DNA from: Muribaculaceae bacterium
GTDB taxonomy: Bacteria; Bacteroidota; Bacteroidia; Bacteroidales; Muribaculaceae
Length of the DNA: 27,548 bases
Direction of reading: 5' to 3'
NCBI GenBank assembly: GCA_017545095.1
Contig: JAFYCU010000158.1
Span: 1 to 27,548, forward strand
Part shown: in pieces, positions 7,042-14,546 of the stretch
Layout: each line of letters begins with the position of its first letter
How positions within the stretch are numbered: the stretch's first letter is position 1
The notes under the pieces: model-generated
The model's input: only the letters and a program-made list of their open reading frames with translations
What the model was told of the DNA's origin: nothing
Database searches by the model: none
Made by a program: the position numbers and the translations under genes

Positions 7042-7083
7042 CACTCGGTTTTCACAAAATTGTGCGAACTGAGTGCCATTTTT
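7042..7083 (+). terminator. Rho-independent terminator after the retron RT
   Basis: CACTCGGTT at 7042-7050 pairs with AACTGAGTG at 7067-7075 (one G-T wobble), with inner CACAA/TTGTG (7053-7057/7060-7064), followed by TTTTT at 7079-7083. It lies 37 nt after the RT stop. It may also work for the tRNA on the other strand, although that side is only T-rich. Confidence 0.8.
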
Positions 7084-7110
7084 CGAAATGCTGAATATCA
7101 GCCACTTTTG

Positions 7111-7196
7111 CGGAGAGAGAGGGATTCGAACCCACGGTACGCAAAGCGTACAACGGTTTTCGAGACCGCCCCGATCGACCACTCCGGCATCTCTCC
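7111..7196 (-). tRNA. tRNA-Ser (anticodon CGA)
   Basis: Read on the minus strand the 86-nt gene has a 7-bp acceptor stem (GGAGAGA/TCTCTCC), an anticodon loop CTCGAAA with anticodon CGA at 7162-7160, a long class-II variable arm (GTACGC-TTT-GCGTAC) and the T-loop GGTTCGAATCC. CCA is not encoded. The discriminator is G, as for serine tRNAs. Its 3' end faces the retron. Confidence 0.95.
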
Positions 7197-7234
7197 TGGT
7201 CTTAAAGCAAACGGTATTTCCCGATTTGCGGGTG

Positions 7235-7265
7235 CAAAATTACATACTTATTTTGACATAGCCAA
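7235..7265 (-). promoter_or_regulatory. Promoter of tRNA-Ser
   Basis: On the minus strand TTG (7265-7263), a 20-nt spacer and TAATTTTG (7242-7235) match the phylum consensus. The expected start is about 30 nt before the tRNA 5' end. Confidence 0.8.
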
Positions 7266-7318
7266 TCAATGGAATCGATTTTTACACTAATTATCGCAAA
7301 GTCTTAAATAATGCAAAC

Positions 7319-7972
7319 TTATTGACATCGCAAATCAGCCAGCAGCTTGATGGCATGGTGCGGATTGTCGGCCTTGAAGACGTAGTTGCCGGCGACTGCC
7401 ATATCACATCCCGCCTGCGCCAGCTCGACACCTGTGGCATCATTCACGCCTCCATCCACCTCGATGATAGCGCGGCTATCCATTTCGTTGATGAGCTCGC
7501 GCAATTCACGCACTTTTCGCAAGGTGGTGGGGATGAACTTTTGTCCGCCAAAGCCTGGATTCACGCTCATGAGCAGCACCACATCCACATCGGTGATGAT
7601 ATCGCGCAACGAACTGACGGGAGTGGCAGGATTGAGAGCCACACCGGCTTTCATGCCAGCGTCCTTGATTTGCTGCACCACTCGGTTGAGATGCACACAA
7701 GCCTCTTGATGCACTGTCATGATGTCCGCCCCGCAATCGCGCACTTCGGCTACAAACTTTTGCGGCTCCACAATCATCAAATGCACATCAAGCGGCTTGC
7801 TGCACAGGTTGTGCACATGTTTCATGACGGGGAACCCAAACGAGATGTTGGGCACGAAAACACCGTCCATCACATCTAGATGCAGGTAATTAGCATCGCT
7901 GTTGTTAATCATCGCGATGTCGTGTGCAAGATGGCCAAAATCGGCACTGAGCAATGAGGGTGAAACAAGCAT
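7319..7972 (-). CDS. rpe: Ribulose-phosphate 3-epimerase
   Basis: This 217-residue TIM-barrel enzyme interconverts D-ribulose 5-phosphate and D-xylulose 5-phosphate in the pentose phosphate pathway. Family signatures are visible: VSPSLLSADF at the N-terminus, LHLDVMDGVFVPNISFG with the metal-binding His and Asp, DVHLMI, MSVNPGFGGQKFI in the phosphate-binding loop, and IEVDGGVN with the catalytic Asp. The start was set at ATG 7972 (MLVSPSLL) rather than the upstream TTG at 7984, because it matches the family start. It lies 49 nt downstream of the dedA-like gene on the same strand, with no obvious promoter between, so the UDG-like, DedA and rpe genes probably form one operon. Confidence 0.95.
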   Translation of the reverse strand: MLVSPSLLSADFGHLAHDIAMINNSDANYLHLDVMDGVFVPNISFGFPVMKHVHNLCSKPLDVHLMIVEPQKFVAEVRDCGADIMTVHQEACVHLNRVVQQIKDAGMKAGVALNPATPVSSLRDIITDVDVVLLMSVNPGFGGQKFIPTTLRKVRELRELINEMDSRAIIEVDGGVNDATGVELAQAGCDMAVAGNYVFKADNPHHAIKLLADLRCQ

Positions 7973-8021
7973 ATCGAAATACAATTAAGTGAATTAAATA
8001 TTACAATCAATTCTCTGTCAA

Positions 8022-8780
8022 TTAGTTGACATATTTTTTCCTGAAGTATTTGTAGAGCAAGTATGCTGCCACCAAAGCCAGAAGTGCAAAGCCTGCAATC
8101 TTGAGATAGTGGCTGTAGTGCTCCAGCTCATCGAAGAATAGGTTGTCGTCGGGAACCGCCAGATACAGCAGCCATCCCAAAGCGGCCAAAACCACGTTCC
8201 ACAGACCGGCACCCAGGAAAGTGTAGAGCGAGAAGCGCGCGAAGTTCATCTGCGAGAGTCCGGCGGGGATTGAAATCAGATGCCGCACCACAGGCAACAG
8301 ACGTCCTACGAAAATCGAGGCCGACCCCTTGCGCTGGAAAAAGTCCTCGGCATGGTTGAGTTTTTCGCTACTCAGCCGTAGCAGATGCCCCACTCGGCTG
8401 TCGGCAAAGGCATAAATGATTGGCCTGCCTAGCAGCGCCGAGAGACCATAGTTGATCACCGACCCCAAGAAAGCTCCCACTGTGGAAGCGAGGATAACAA
8501 GCGTGAACGACAGGTTGGAGTTGTGCTGCAACGCGAAATAGGCTGCAGGCGGCACCACCACCTCGCTTGGCAGCGGCACAATCGAACTTTCAATCGCCAT
8601 CAGCAGCACCAGAGCGGCATAGCTCATGTGGTCTTTAAGCCAAAAATAGATGTCGCGGCTTAGCTCCCCCGACTGCGGCGTGGCATTGGGATTGCCATGA
8701 GTGACGGCCAAAAAAGCTGCGCCAGCCACCATGAGTGAAGCTGCTATCACAACAAGCAGCATGATTTTCTTATTCTTCAT
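8022..8780 (-). CDS. DedA-family (SNARE-associated/VTT domain) membrane protein
   Basis: The 252-residue protein shows the DedA motifs: ESSIVPLPSEVVVPPA (about 64-79) with the acidic residue, the membrane-re-entrant region, and GRLLPVVRHLISIPAGL (about 159-175) with the conserved arginines. About five hydrophobic segments are seen, including an N-terminal one (about 5-26), and a basic C-terminal end (YKYFRKKYVN). DedA proteins act in lipid-carrier recycling (undecaprenyl phosphate or phospholipid flipping) and membrane homeostasis; the precise substrate here is not shown. It is 3 nt downstream of the UDG-like gene, which indicates co-transcription. Confidence 0.88.
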   Translation of the reverse strand: MKNKKIMLLVVIAASLMVAGAAFLAVTHGNPNATPQSGELSRDIYFWLKDHMSYAALVLLMAIESSIVPLPSEVVVPPAAYFALQHNSNLSFTLVILASTVGAFLGSVINYGLSALLGRPIIYAFADSRVGHLLRLSSEKLNHAEDFFQRKGSASIFVGRLLPVVRHLISIPAGLSQMNFARFSLYTFLGAGLWNVVLAALGWLLYLAVPDDNLFFDELEHYSHYLKIAGFALLALVAAYLLYKYFRKKYVN

Positions 8781-8783
8781 CGT

Positions 8784-9383
8784 TCATTCATTATTCAGTT
8801 CACAACCCACATGGGCAAACATCGTCCTGTAGGCCTCGGCCTTTCGTGTGAGGCTCAACGGATAGGCGCGTGACGACGAAGGCATACGCCAAAGCCGGAA
8901 ATCGTGCTCCCCCACCCTGCAATCAACGTGCTGCCCCATGGCGGGAAGCTGGCAGCCGGCAATCGAAGCCACCACGCTGGTGGCTTTCTCGCCTGTGGTG
9001 ACCACATGGGAGATGGTGGGATGCGCGTCTAAGAGCACCTGAAGATCGATGGTCTCCACGATGTCGAGCCATTTGTCGCTGGCATTGTCTTTTAGTCTGC
9101 GCACAGCCATGGCGGTGTCCCAAAGCGCAATGCCTTGCGAATCGAGCAACTCACAGATGCTCGGCAGGTTGAAAGCCGCAGCCTGGGCATCCCAGAAAGC
9201 GTCACGGTCGCCCTTGAAAATGAGTCCCATGATGCGCCACATGTCGTTGATGCGGTTGGGATAGAAAAAGTTCATCGACCATCGCTCGGGCTTAGGCGGG
9301 AACGTGCCCAGCATGATCACACGCGGGCAAGTCGGCATATAGGGCGGCCAGGGATGGCGCTCGATGGCGGGTTGAGTATTCAT
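8784..9383 (-). CDS. Uracil-DNA glycosylase-superfamily protein
   Basis: The 199-residue protein has a UDG-fold layout: VIMLGTFPPKPERWSMNFFYPN near residues 22-43 corresponds to the water-activating and uracil-binding loop, GIALWDTAMAVRR follows in the centre, and MPSSSRAYPLS near the C-terminus corresponds to the DNA-intercalating loop (HPSPLS in classical enzymes). This is the divergent Bacteroidota branch often annotated as uracil-DNA glycosylase family, probably a base-excision enzyme; the exact damaged base is unknown. ATG 9383 (MNTQPAIERHPW) is preferred to the upstream frame extension to 9395. The minus-strand box TAATTTTG (9400-9393) ends 10 nt upstream of it. It heads the probable operon with DedA and rpe. 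Confidence 0.75.
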   Translation of the reverse strand: MNTQPAIERHPWPPYMPTCPRVIMLGTFPPKPERWSMNFFYPNRINDMWRIMGLIFKGDRDAFWDAQAAAFNLPSICELLDSQGIALWDTAMAVRRLKDNASDKWLDIVETIDLQVLLDAHPTISHVVTTGEKATSVVASIAGCQLPAMGQHVDCRVGEHDFRLWRMPSSSRAYPLSLTRKAEAYRTMFAHVGCELNNE

Positions 9384-9392
9384 AACAATGCA

Positions 9393-9483
9393 CAAAATTA
9401 CGAAAAAAATCGGACACCAAGCATCGTATGTCGAAATATATTATGGGAACGCAACGATTTTTAGCGATTTTGTTGTAATTTTG
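9393..9483. promoter_or_regulatory. Divergent promoter region (UDG-like gene / export lipoprotein)
   Basis: On the minus strand TAATTTTG (9400-9393) is preceded by TTG at 9420-9418, a slightly short 17-nt spacer. On the plus strand TAATTTTG at 9476-9483 lies 41 nt before the ATG at 9525, but no good TTG sits at -33. Confidence 0.5.
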
Positions 9484-9524
9484 CAGCGGAATTTAGGAAG
9501 ACGATTACTCAAAATCATAAGCAT

Positions 9525-10337
9525 ATGAATATCAAACATCTGTTTTTCATGGCTGTTGTGTCGTTGCTGCTTGCCAGCTGTGGCACGACTAAGGACGTTC
9601 CTTACCTGATTGATGCCGGCACCCTTCCACCCGAAGTGCTCAAGGCGGCAGCCCGCAGCACCGACCCCACTGTGATGGCCGGCGACCTGCTTTACATCAA
9701 CGTGTCGGGTCCTGATGCCGAAGTGGTCAAACCGTTTAACAAGGGCTTGTATCTCAGCCAGACTGGTTCTGGCGGCAGCAATTCCATCAACAACGGAGAG
9801 AACTCGATGCTCTTCTACCTTGTCGACAACAACGGATATATCGACTTCCCGTTGCTGGGCAAGCTGCGTGTAGCCGGCATGACCAAGAGTGCCACCGAGG
9901 ACTATATCGCCTCGCAGATTTATCCGCGCTACCTGACCGTGAAACCTGGCGTGGAGGTGCGATTCGAGAATTTCCATGTCTATACGATGGGCGAGGTCAA
10001 CAACCCTGGCATGGTGAAAGCCAACAACGGACGGCTGAACATACTTGAGGCGTTGGCTATGAGCGGCGACCTCACCATCAAGGGACGCCGCGACAACATC
10101 ATGATTGTCCGCACCAATGCCGATGGCAGCCGGTCGGTGAAAATCGTGAACCTTAACGACAAGAACCTGATTGTGTCGAACGACTTTATGCTCCAGCAGA
10201 ACGACATCATCTATGTGGAGCCGAATGCCAGCAAAGCGCGGTCGTCATGGAATGTACCTCCCGCATTGTCGCTGGGCATGAGCTCAGTGGGAACGCTCAT
10301 CAGCATCGCCACCTTCATCATCACGTTGACCAAATAA
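9525..10337 (+). CDS. Wza-like polysaccharide export lipoprotein
   Basis: The 270-residue protein starts with a lipoprotein signal (MNIKHLFFMAVVSLLLASCG, lipid-attachment Cys19), then a Poly_export domain (about 50-150; MAGDLLYINVSG, YIDFPLLGKLRVAGMT) and an SLBB-type domain (about 155-240; VYTMGEVNNPGMVKANNGRLNILEALAMSGDLTIKGRRDNIMIVR), and ends in a hydrophobic segment (about 248-268). It would form the periplasmic and outer-membrane channel for capsule or exopolysaccharide. No Wzc-like tyrosine kinase or glycosyltransferase follows: the next gene is tpiA on the other strand. It is therefore a lone member of what is normally a cluster. Confidence 0.85.
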   Translation: MNIKHLFFMAVVSLLLASCGTTKDVPYLIDAGTLPPEVLKAAARSTDPTVMAGDLLYINVSGPDAEVVKPFNKGLYLSQTGSGGSNSINNGENSMLFYLVDNNGYIDFPLLGKLRVAGMTKSATEDYIASQIYPRYLTVKPGVEVRFENFHVYTMGEVNNPGMVKANNGRLNILEALAMSGDLTIKGRRDNIMIVRTNADGSRSVKIVNLNDKNLIVSNDFMLQQNDIIYVEPNASKARSSWNVPPALSLGMSSVGTLISIATFIITLTK

Positions 10338-10410
10338 GCTACGAGCTACAAGCTACAAGTGGCGTAACGCGCTGTAACTATGAACTATGTGAACTGACGA
10401 GCTACAAGTT
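10337..10410. repeat. Degenerate AGCTACAAG repeats
   Basis: AGCTACGAGCTACAAGCTAC-type units occur at 10337-10359 and again at 10398-10410, with a further copy at 13818-13828 elsewhere in the window. They lie in the spacer after the export gene and have no coding role. Confidence 0.6.
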
Positions 10411-10465
10411 GTGTTCGGATAATCGCACTTAGTTATTTTCGACGATTAGTAACGCGGTTTGAGCA

Positions 10466-10507
10466 AAATGTCCCGCCATCGTTTCAGCACGCGATGGCGG
10501 GACATTT
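10466..10507. terminator. Bidirectional terminator between the export gene and tpiA
   Basis: A perfect 16-bp inverted repeat (AAATGTCCCGCCATCG at 10466-10481 with its complement at 10492-10507) has a 10-nt loop and A/T-rich flanks on both sides. It lies between two convergent genes, about 130 nt after the export gene and 24 nt after the tpiA stop. Confidence 0.8.
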
Positions 10508-10530
10508 CGGTTTTTGCGAAGATTCGAAAA

Positions 10531-11289
10531 TCAGAACGCCGTTACGATGCCCATGAAATCGGCCGCCTTGAGCGAAGCACCGCCGATGAGTCCGCCATCG
10601 ATATCGGGCTTGGCAAACAACTCAGGAGCGTTGCTGGGTTTGCAGCTGCCGCCATACAGGATGGTAGTGTTGTCGGCCACGGTGTCGCCATACTTCTCGG
10701 CCACTTGCTTGCGGATGAACGCATGGATTTCCTCGGCTTGTTCGGCTGTGGCGGTTTCGCCCGTACCGATGGCCCAGATGGGCTCATAGGCGATGACCAC
10801 CTTGCCAAAAGCCTCGGCATCGAGGTGGAACAGCGAGCCCACGATTTCGTTTTTGATGATGTCGAAGTGTGTGCCGGCTTTACGCTCGTCGAGGCTCTCG
10901 CCGCAGCAGAAAATCACGCGCAGTCCTGCTGCTAGAGCCAGGTCGATCTTGGTCTTGAGCATCTCGATGGTCTCGGCATAGTAGCCGCGTCGCTCGCTGT
11001 GTCCCAGGATCACATATTGCGCTCCCGTCGAAGCTACCATGGCAGCCGACACCTCGCCGGTGTAGGCCCCCTTGTCGTGGTCGGCACAGTTCTCGGCAGC
11101 CACAGCCACCGCGCTGCCCTCCAAAGCCTGGGCCACGGGTACCAGGTGGGTGAACGGCACACCCACAATCACGTCGCACTTGAGTTGGCCAGCCGCAGCC
11201 ACGGCTTGCTTCACTTCGTTGGCCAGCTGGATGCCATCGGGCACGGTGGTGTTCATTTTCCAGTTGCCTGCTACAATGTTTTTTCTCAT
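10531..11289 (-). CDS. tpiA: Triosephosphate isomerase
   Basis: The 252-residue TIM-barrel enzyme converts dihydroxyacetone phosphate and glyceraldehyde 3-phosphate. It has NWKMN with catalytic Asn9 and Lys11, GHSERR with the catalytic His near 97, [11 protein letters not shown] with the catalytic Glu, and phosphate-binding YGGSCKP and GLIGGASL near the end. Length is typical. The start was set at ATG 11289 ([13 protein letters not shown]), as a longer frame to 11430 runs into the upstream gene. It is the last gene of a minus-strand run after the BT_3928-like and DUF1599 genes, 37 nt downstream, an arrangement well known in Bacteroidales. Confidence 0.97.
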   Translation of the reverse strand: MRKNIVAGNWKMNTTVPDGIQLANEVKQAVAAAGQLKCDVIVGVPFTHLVPVAQALEGSAVAVAAENCADHDKGAYTGEVSAAMVASTGAQYVILGHSERRGYYAETIEMLKTKIDLALAAGLRVIFCCGESLDERKAGTHFDIIKNEIVGSLFHLDAEAFGKVVIAYEPIWAIGTGETATAEQAEEIHAFIRKQVAEKYGDTVADNTTILYGGSCKPSNAPELFAKPDIDGGLIGGASLKAADFMGIVTAF

Positions 11290-11326
11290 GTTGTTGAAAG
11301 TTATAAATGATTGTTTAAGATCGGAT

Positions 11327-12679
11327 TCACTCTTCGTTGTTCTGTTCGTTGTTCTGTTCGTTGGCCGGCTCAGCAGGTTGTTCCTCGCGTTCGCCACCAT
11401 TGCGGCGAACTCGCCTGATGAGTGCCCCAACCAATAGATGCGTGCGGTTGATGACCAGCAGTGTGATCATGGCCAACACATAGGGCGTGAAGATTTTGCT
11501 CAGTGTGAACGCAGGCTGGAGGTCGTCGCCGAGCGAAGCCGGCGTGAGCACCGGGTCATGGATGCGGTCGGCCGAAATGGAGCCTAAAGTGCGTTTCCAC
11601 TTCACCACTCCCCCCTCGACACAAGCCACAGCCGGATTGCCGCGTGCCAGCATCTTGATGTCGCTGTCGTCGGCTGTGAGCATGGGGTAGCTGGCCATCG
11701 AAATGTCGCGCCAGTGCTCCACCTCCGGTTCGGTGGCAGCACTCACGCCATAAAATGCGGCATGGTGTGCCTGAGCATAGTCGGCCAGCCCATGGATGGC
11801 AAAAGTGTGCGCCACACTCACTGTGGGCAGGTCGGGGAACAGGATGAGCATCACGCAGCTGTCGCCCAGCACATCGGCGGTGACATCGATGCCGTCGTCG
11901 AGCATCACCAATTGATGCCCACTCTTCTCCACGACATTGCCCCGTGTGGCCAATACTGGCCGGCGATCCACAAAGGTCCAGCCGTCCTCTTCGTCGGGCA
12001 ATGAGTCGAGCGAGAAGGCTTGTTCTTTTCCGTCTTTCTTATATATAAATAGGTAGTCATCGTCGCTGGGTGCAGGGTTGAATGCAGCCAAACGCGTCCC
12101 TACCTTGTAGGGGCGGAAATCGATCAAAGGCTGCGTGAAATAGCCCACATAGGCCACTGCAAGCACCACAGCAAGTGTGAGCGCGGCAACTATCCACTGC
12201 ACGGCTGGACCATACCACCCCCTGATGCGTGGCCTCAGCCACAACAACACGGCCAAAGCCGCCAACAAGAGCAGATTTTTGCCGAAAGTGGCCCAATTGC
12301 TCAGGTGCAGGGCATCACCAAAGCAACCGCAATCGGCCACGGCATCGTTTATCGCCAGCCACAGCGTGAGTGGTGTCAAGACCAGCATGAGCAGCAAGAG
12401 CAGCGCGGGTGCGCCACGGCGATAAGCACCCACCATGAGCAACACGCCCAACACGGCCTCGGCAGCAGCCAGAGCCACCGCCGCCAGCAGAGCGAAATCG
12501 GTCCATTGCACCCAGCCGAGGGCATTCAAATATTCGGTGATCTTGTAATATCCGCCCCAGGGGTCGATGGCCTTGGCCAAGCCTGAAAACGCGAACACAC
12601 CTCCGGTGACGAGACGCAGCAGCACCACCAGGATGGTCACAATGGGCGAGCCGCAGGTATCACGCTGATTGTTCGTCAT
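11327..12679 (-). CDS. DoxX/MauE-like multi-spanning membrane protein (BT_3928 family)
   Basis: The 450-residue protein starts with a DoxX/MauE-like membrane domain: about four segments in 10-150 with [21 protein letters not shown] and the cysteine pair [14 protein letters not shown], which in MauE-type proteins accompanies thiol redox chemistry. Another membrane segment follows (about 160-180), then a large soluble domain (about 185-395) and a last membrane segment (about 400-420). The C-terminus is a low-complexity tail [11 protein letters not shown], encoded by a 12-bp tandem repeat. It is a conserved partner of DUF1599 and tpiA in Bacteroidales, but its role is unknown; a thiol or quinone redox role is an inference. 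It overlaps the upstream DUF1599 gene by 20 nt. Confidence 0.8.
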   Translation of the reverse strand: MTNNQRDTCGSPIVTILVVLLRLVTGGVFAFSGLAKAIDPWGGYYKITEYLNALGWVQWTDFALLAAVALAAAEAVLGVLLMVGAYRRGAPALLLLLMLVLTPLTLWLAINDAVADCGCFGDALHLSNWATFGKNLLLLAALAVLLWLRPRIRGWYGPAVQWIVAALTLAVVLAVAYVGYFTQPLIDFRPYKVGTRLAAFNPAPSDDDYLFIYKKDGKEQAFSLDSLPDEEDGWTFVDRRPVLATRGNVVEKSGHQLVMLDDGIDVTADVLGDSCVMLILFPDLPTVSVAHTFAIHGLADYAQAHHAAFYGVSAATEPEVEHWRDISMASYPMLTADDSDIKMLARGNPAVACVEGGVVKWKRTLGSISADRIHDPVLTPASLGDDLQPAFTLSKIFTPYVLAMITLLVINRTHLLVGALIRRVRRNGGEREEQPAEPANEQNNEQNNEE

Positions 12680-13202
12680 GCTTGATTAGCGCAAAAATGG
12701 CATAGTTGATCATGTCCTGGTAGTTGGCATCAATGCCCTCGCTCACCAGCGTGGCACCGCCATGATTCTCGATGGCCTTGACACGTTGAATCTTCGACAA
12801 GATGAGGTCGGTGTAGCTTGAGATGCGCATGTCGCGCCAGGCCTCGCCGTAGTCGGTGTTTTTGTCCGTCATCAGCCGTTTGGTGGCGGCAATGTGTTTG
12901 TCGTAGAGTTCTAGGGCCTCGGCCGAGGTCATGTCGATGGTGGTGCTGAATCCCCGCTCGAGCTGGATGATGCCGATGATTCCGTAGTTGATAATGGCTA
13001 CATATTCCGGCCAGATGTCCTCGCCCACCTTCGATGTGCCGTTGATTTCGAGCGTGCGGATGCGGTTAGCTTTGATGAGCATTTGGTCGGTGACCGACTG
13101 GGGCCGCAGTATGCGCCACGCAGGGCCGTAGTCTTTCATCTTGAAGATGAAAAGCTCCCGGCAGCGTTCCACCACTTTATCGTATTGCTGACTGGTGTCC
13201 AT
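12660..13202 (-). CDS. DUF1599-domain protein
   Basis: The 180-residue protein belongs to DUF1599, a family largely restricted to Bacteroidota and of unknown function. It contains two internal repeats, roughly residues 12-47 and 107-142, each with the pattern CRELF-like helix, K-x-K/T-D-Y-G-x-A-W-R, then an I-K/Q-x-x-R-I/V-x-x-x-E-x-x-G helix, so the fold is a tandem duplication. The start was set at ATG 13202 (MDTSQQYDKVV); the in-frame GTG at 13211 is less likely. It overlaps the start of the BT_3928-like gene and heads the tpiA operon, with a good promoter at 13229-13258. Confidence 0.85.
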   Translation of the reverse strand: MDTSQQYDKVVERCRELFIFKMKDYGPAWRILRPQSVTDQMLIKANRIRTLEINGTSKVGEDIWPEYVAIINYGIIGIIQLERGFSTTIDMTSAEALELYDKHIAATKRLMTDKNTDYGEAWRDMRISSYTDLILSKIQRVKAIENHGGATLVSEGIDANYQDMINYAIFALIKHDEQSA

Positions 13203-13228
13203 AATCTTCACTGATTTGTTTCAACCTG

Positions 13229-13258
13229 CAAAGTTACGAAATAATGTACAATGCACAA
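13229..13258 (-). promoter_or_regulatory. Promoter of the DUF1599-BT_3928-tpiA operon
   Basis: On the minus strand TTG (13258-13256), a 19-nt spacer and TAACTTTG (13236-13229) match the consensus. The TTG lies inside an ACAATGC tandem repeat, so repeat slippage could alter promoter spacing or strength. Confidence 0.75.
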
Positions 13259-13511
13259 TGCACAATGCACAATTTTTTTAGTCATGAGTCACGAGTGATG
13301 AGTAACTGTGATGAGTAACGAGTGATGGTGACGTGGCCAACGCAAAATGGGAAACCAAAGGATCCTATGGCCTCTTAGGTATCTATGGGAATCGCGATGC
13401 GGTTCTCGGCTCTTGGGTCTCGGGGCTTGGAGCTCGGAAATCGAAACAAGGTGCTACCCATTGTTTTCGGGGACACTGCATCGGGGGAGCCGCACCAGGA
13501 TGCGGCTCTAC
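13249..13511. repeat. Intergenic repeat mosaic
   Basis: The stretch has about four ACAATGC units (13249-13272), degenerate GAGTGATGAGTAAC units (13281-13327), a GGTTCTCGG/CTCTTGG block (13401-13438) and one copy of GCACCAGGATGCGGCTCTAC (13492-13511). Related blocks recur at 13818-13970 and 16379-16563. Open frames here (for example 13333-13566) consist of these repeats and are not genes. Confidence 0.65.
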
Positions 13512-13612
13512 TTTTTGGACCAGCCAGCTTTTAGAGATGGTAAAAACGTGTTACACAATAGTGTGATAGTCAATGTGTTGAAAAATGGCGGATAAAATAA
13601 TGCCGAAAAAAT

Positions 13613-13643
13613 TTGGTCAGTTCAAAAATTGGCAGTAATTTTG
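13613..13643 (+). promoter_or_regulatory. Promoter of the CAT-anticodon tRNA
   Basis: TTG at 13613-13615, a 20-nt spacer and TAATTTTG at 13636-13643 match the consensus, with the tRNA 5' end 18 nt downstream. Confidence 0.82.
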
Positions 13644-13661
13644 CAGTCGCAAATCGGAAAT

Positions 13662-13735
13662 GGCGGGATAGCTCAGGTGGTCAGAGCGTCGGATTCATAA
13701 CCCGGAGGTCCTGAGTTCAAATCTCAGTCCCGCTA
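13662..13735 (+). tRNA. tRNA with anticodon CAT (elongator Met, or Ile2)
   Basis: The 74-nt gene has an acceptor stem GGCGGGA/TCCCGCT (last pair G-T), a D-arm GCTC/GAGC, an anticodon loop TTCATAA with CAT at 13696-13698, and a T-arm CTGAG-TTCAAAT-CTCAG. CCA is not encoded. The 5' end lacks the C1-A72 mismatch and three G-C pairs typical of initiator tRNA, so it is elongator Met or the lysidine-modified Ile2; the sequence alone does not decide. Confidence 0.93.
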
Positions 13736-13745
13736 CTCCACAAGA

Positions 13746-13778
13746 AAGGAGACTCTGGAATTTCAGGGTCTCCTTTTT
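13746..13778 (+). terminator. Terminator after the tRNA
   Basis: AAGGAGACtCTG at 13746-13757 pairs with CAGgGTCTCCTT at 13764-13775 and is followed by a T-run ending at 13778. It begins 11 nt after the tRNA. Confidence 0.85.
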
Positions 13779-13817
13779 CTCGTCTTGGGGTGAGAACAAT
13801 CAGTCATGCGGAATTAG

Positions 13818-13970
13818 AAGCTACAAGTGCGAGGAACCCCCGCTCTACGGGACTCGGCCATCAGCTGCACCAGGGTGCGGCTCTACATGACTCGGCATTC
13901 ACGCAATGGTAAGTCCTTCCTTAGGAGGGGTTTAGGGAGGCCTCTTCGCCGCACTGGGGTGCAGCTCTAC
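13818..13970. repeat. Intergenic repeat mosaic, second block
   Basis: The block contains an AGCTACAAGTG unit (13818-13828), a hairpin unit GCACCAGGGTGCGGCTCTAC (13867-13886), a CTTCCTTAGGAGGGGTTTAG unit (about 13916-13942) and a variant GCACTGGGGTGCAGCTCTAC (13951-13970). The same units appear at 13492 and at 16418-16563. The region lies downstream of the SH3 gene and has no gene. Confidence 0.7.
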
Positions 13971-14012
13971 AGCTCTACAGGTATTGCGGCCAGTGAAGGT
14001 TGTTTGATGGTG

Positions 14013-14525
14013 TCAGCAGCAGTTGGTGAGCGGGTTGGAGCAGAGCCATTCGGTTTCAATCCAACCGATGTGCTTGCCTTTGCCATCGCCGATGGACACC
14101 TTTACCCAATCGTCCTTAACATCGAGCGGTGTGACGGACATTTCCTCGTTGAAGGCATACACCACTTTGGCATTTTCGGATGGTTCGTCGCGGAGCACCA
14201 GTCGTTCGCCGCCATAGTTGCGTGTACCCAGCGCGAGCACCGAGGCGTGCACCCAGAACTGCTTGGCTTGGATTTTCTTCAGGTCGATTTCCTCGCCTTC
14301 CTCGGCTTTTTCGACGTAGGTCAGTCGCCACCAGCCATCGCGGGGCGTAGTGACCTCGACAATATAAGATGCGTCGCATGGCAACTTCAACACCACGTTG
14401 CCGTTAGGGGCCGACCGCACATTGGTGGGCGTGTCGTCGATGATGTAAGCACTCAACGAGTTGGACTGTGCTACAGCTGTTGCCGCCATGACAGCAACCA
14501 GCAGCGAAATGAGAATTCGTTTCAT
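14013..14525 (-). CDS. Secreted bacterial SH3-domain protein
   Basis: The 170-residue protein has a type I signal peptide (MKRILISLLVAVMAATAVAQ, cut near 19-20), then two SH3b-like parts. The first is about 30-100, with the phrase PTNVRSAPNGNVVLKLP typical of SH3b; the second is about 105-160 (RLVLRDEPSENAKVVYAFNEEMSVTPLDVKDDWVKVS ending GWIETEWLC). Such modules bind cell-wall or protein ligands in the envelope; no enzyme domain is present. The gene is 21 nt downstream of the acyl-ACP thioesterase on the same strand and probably the last gene of the aroC transcript. Confidence 0.8.
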   Translation of the reverse strand: MKRILISLLVAVMAATAVAQSNSLSAYIIDDTPTNVRSAPNGNVVLKLPCDASYIVEVTTPRDGWWRLTYVEKAEEGEEIDLKKIQAKQFWVHASVLALGTRNYGGERLVLRDEPSENAKVVYAFNEEMSVTPLDVKDDWVKVSIGDGKGKHIGWIETEWLCSNPLTNCC

Positions 14526-14546
14526 AGGTTGATGGGTTTTAATGGT

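Noticed and set aside
5408..7196. Attachment-site duplication of the tRNA-Ser 3' end flanking the retron
   Set aside because: I looked for a copy of the tRNA end between smpB and the retron and found none, and there is no integrase.
13662..13735. Initiator tRNA-Met
   Set aside because: The acceptor starts with G paired to T and the anticodon stem lacks the run of three G-C pairs typical of initiators.
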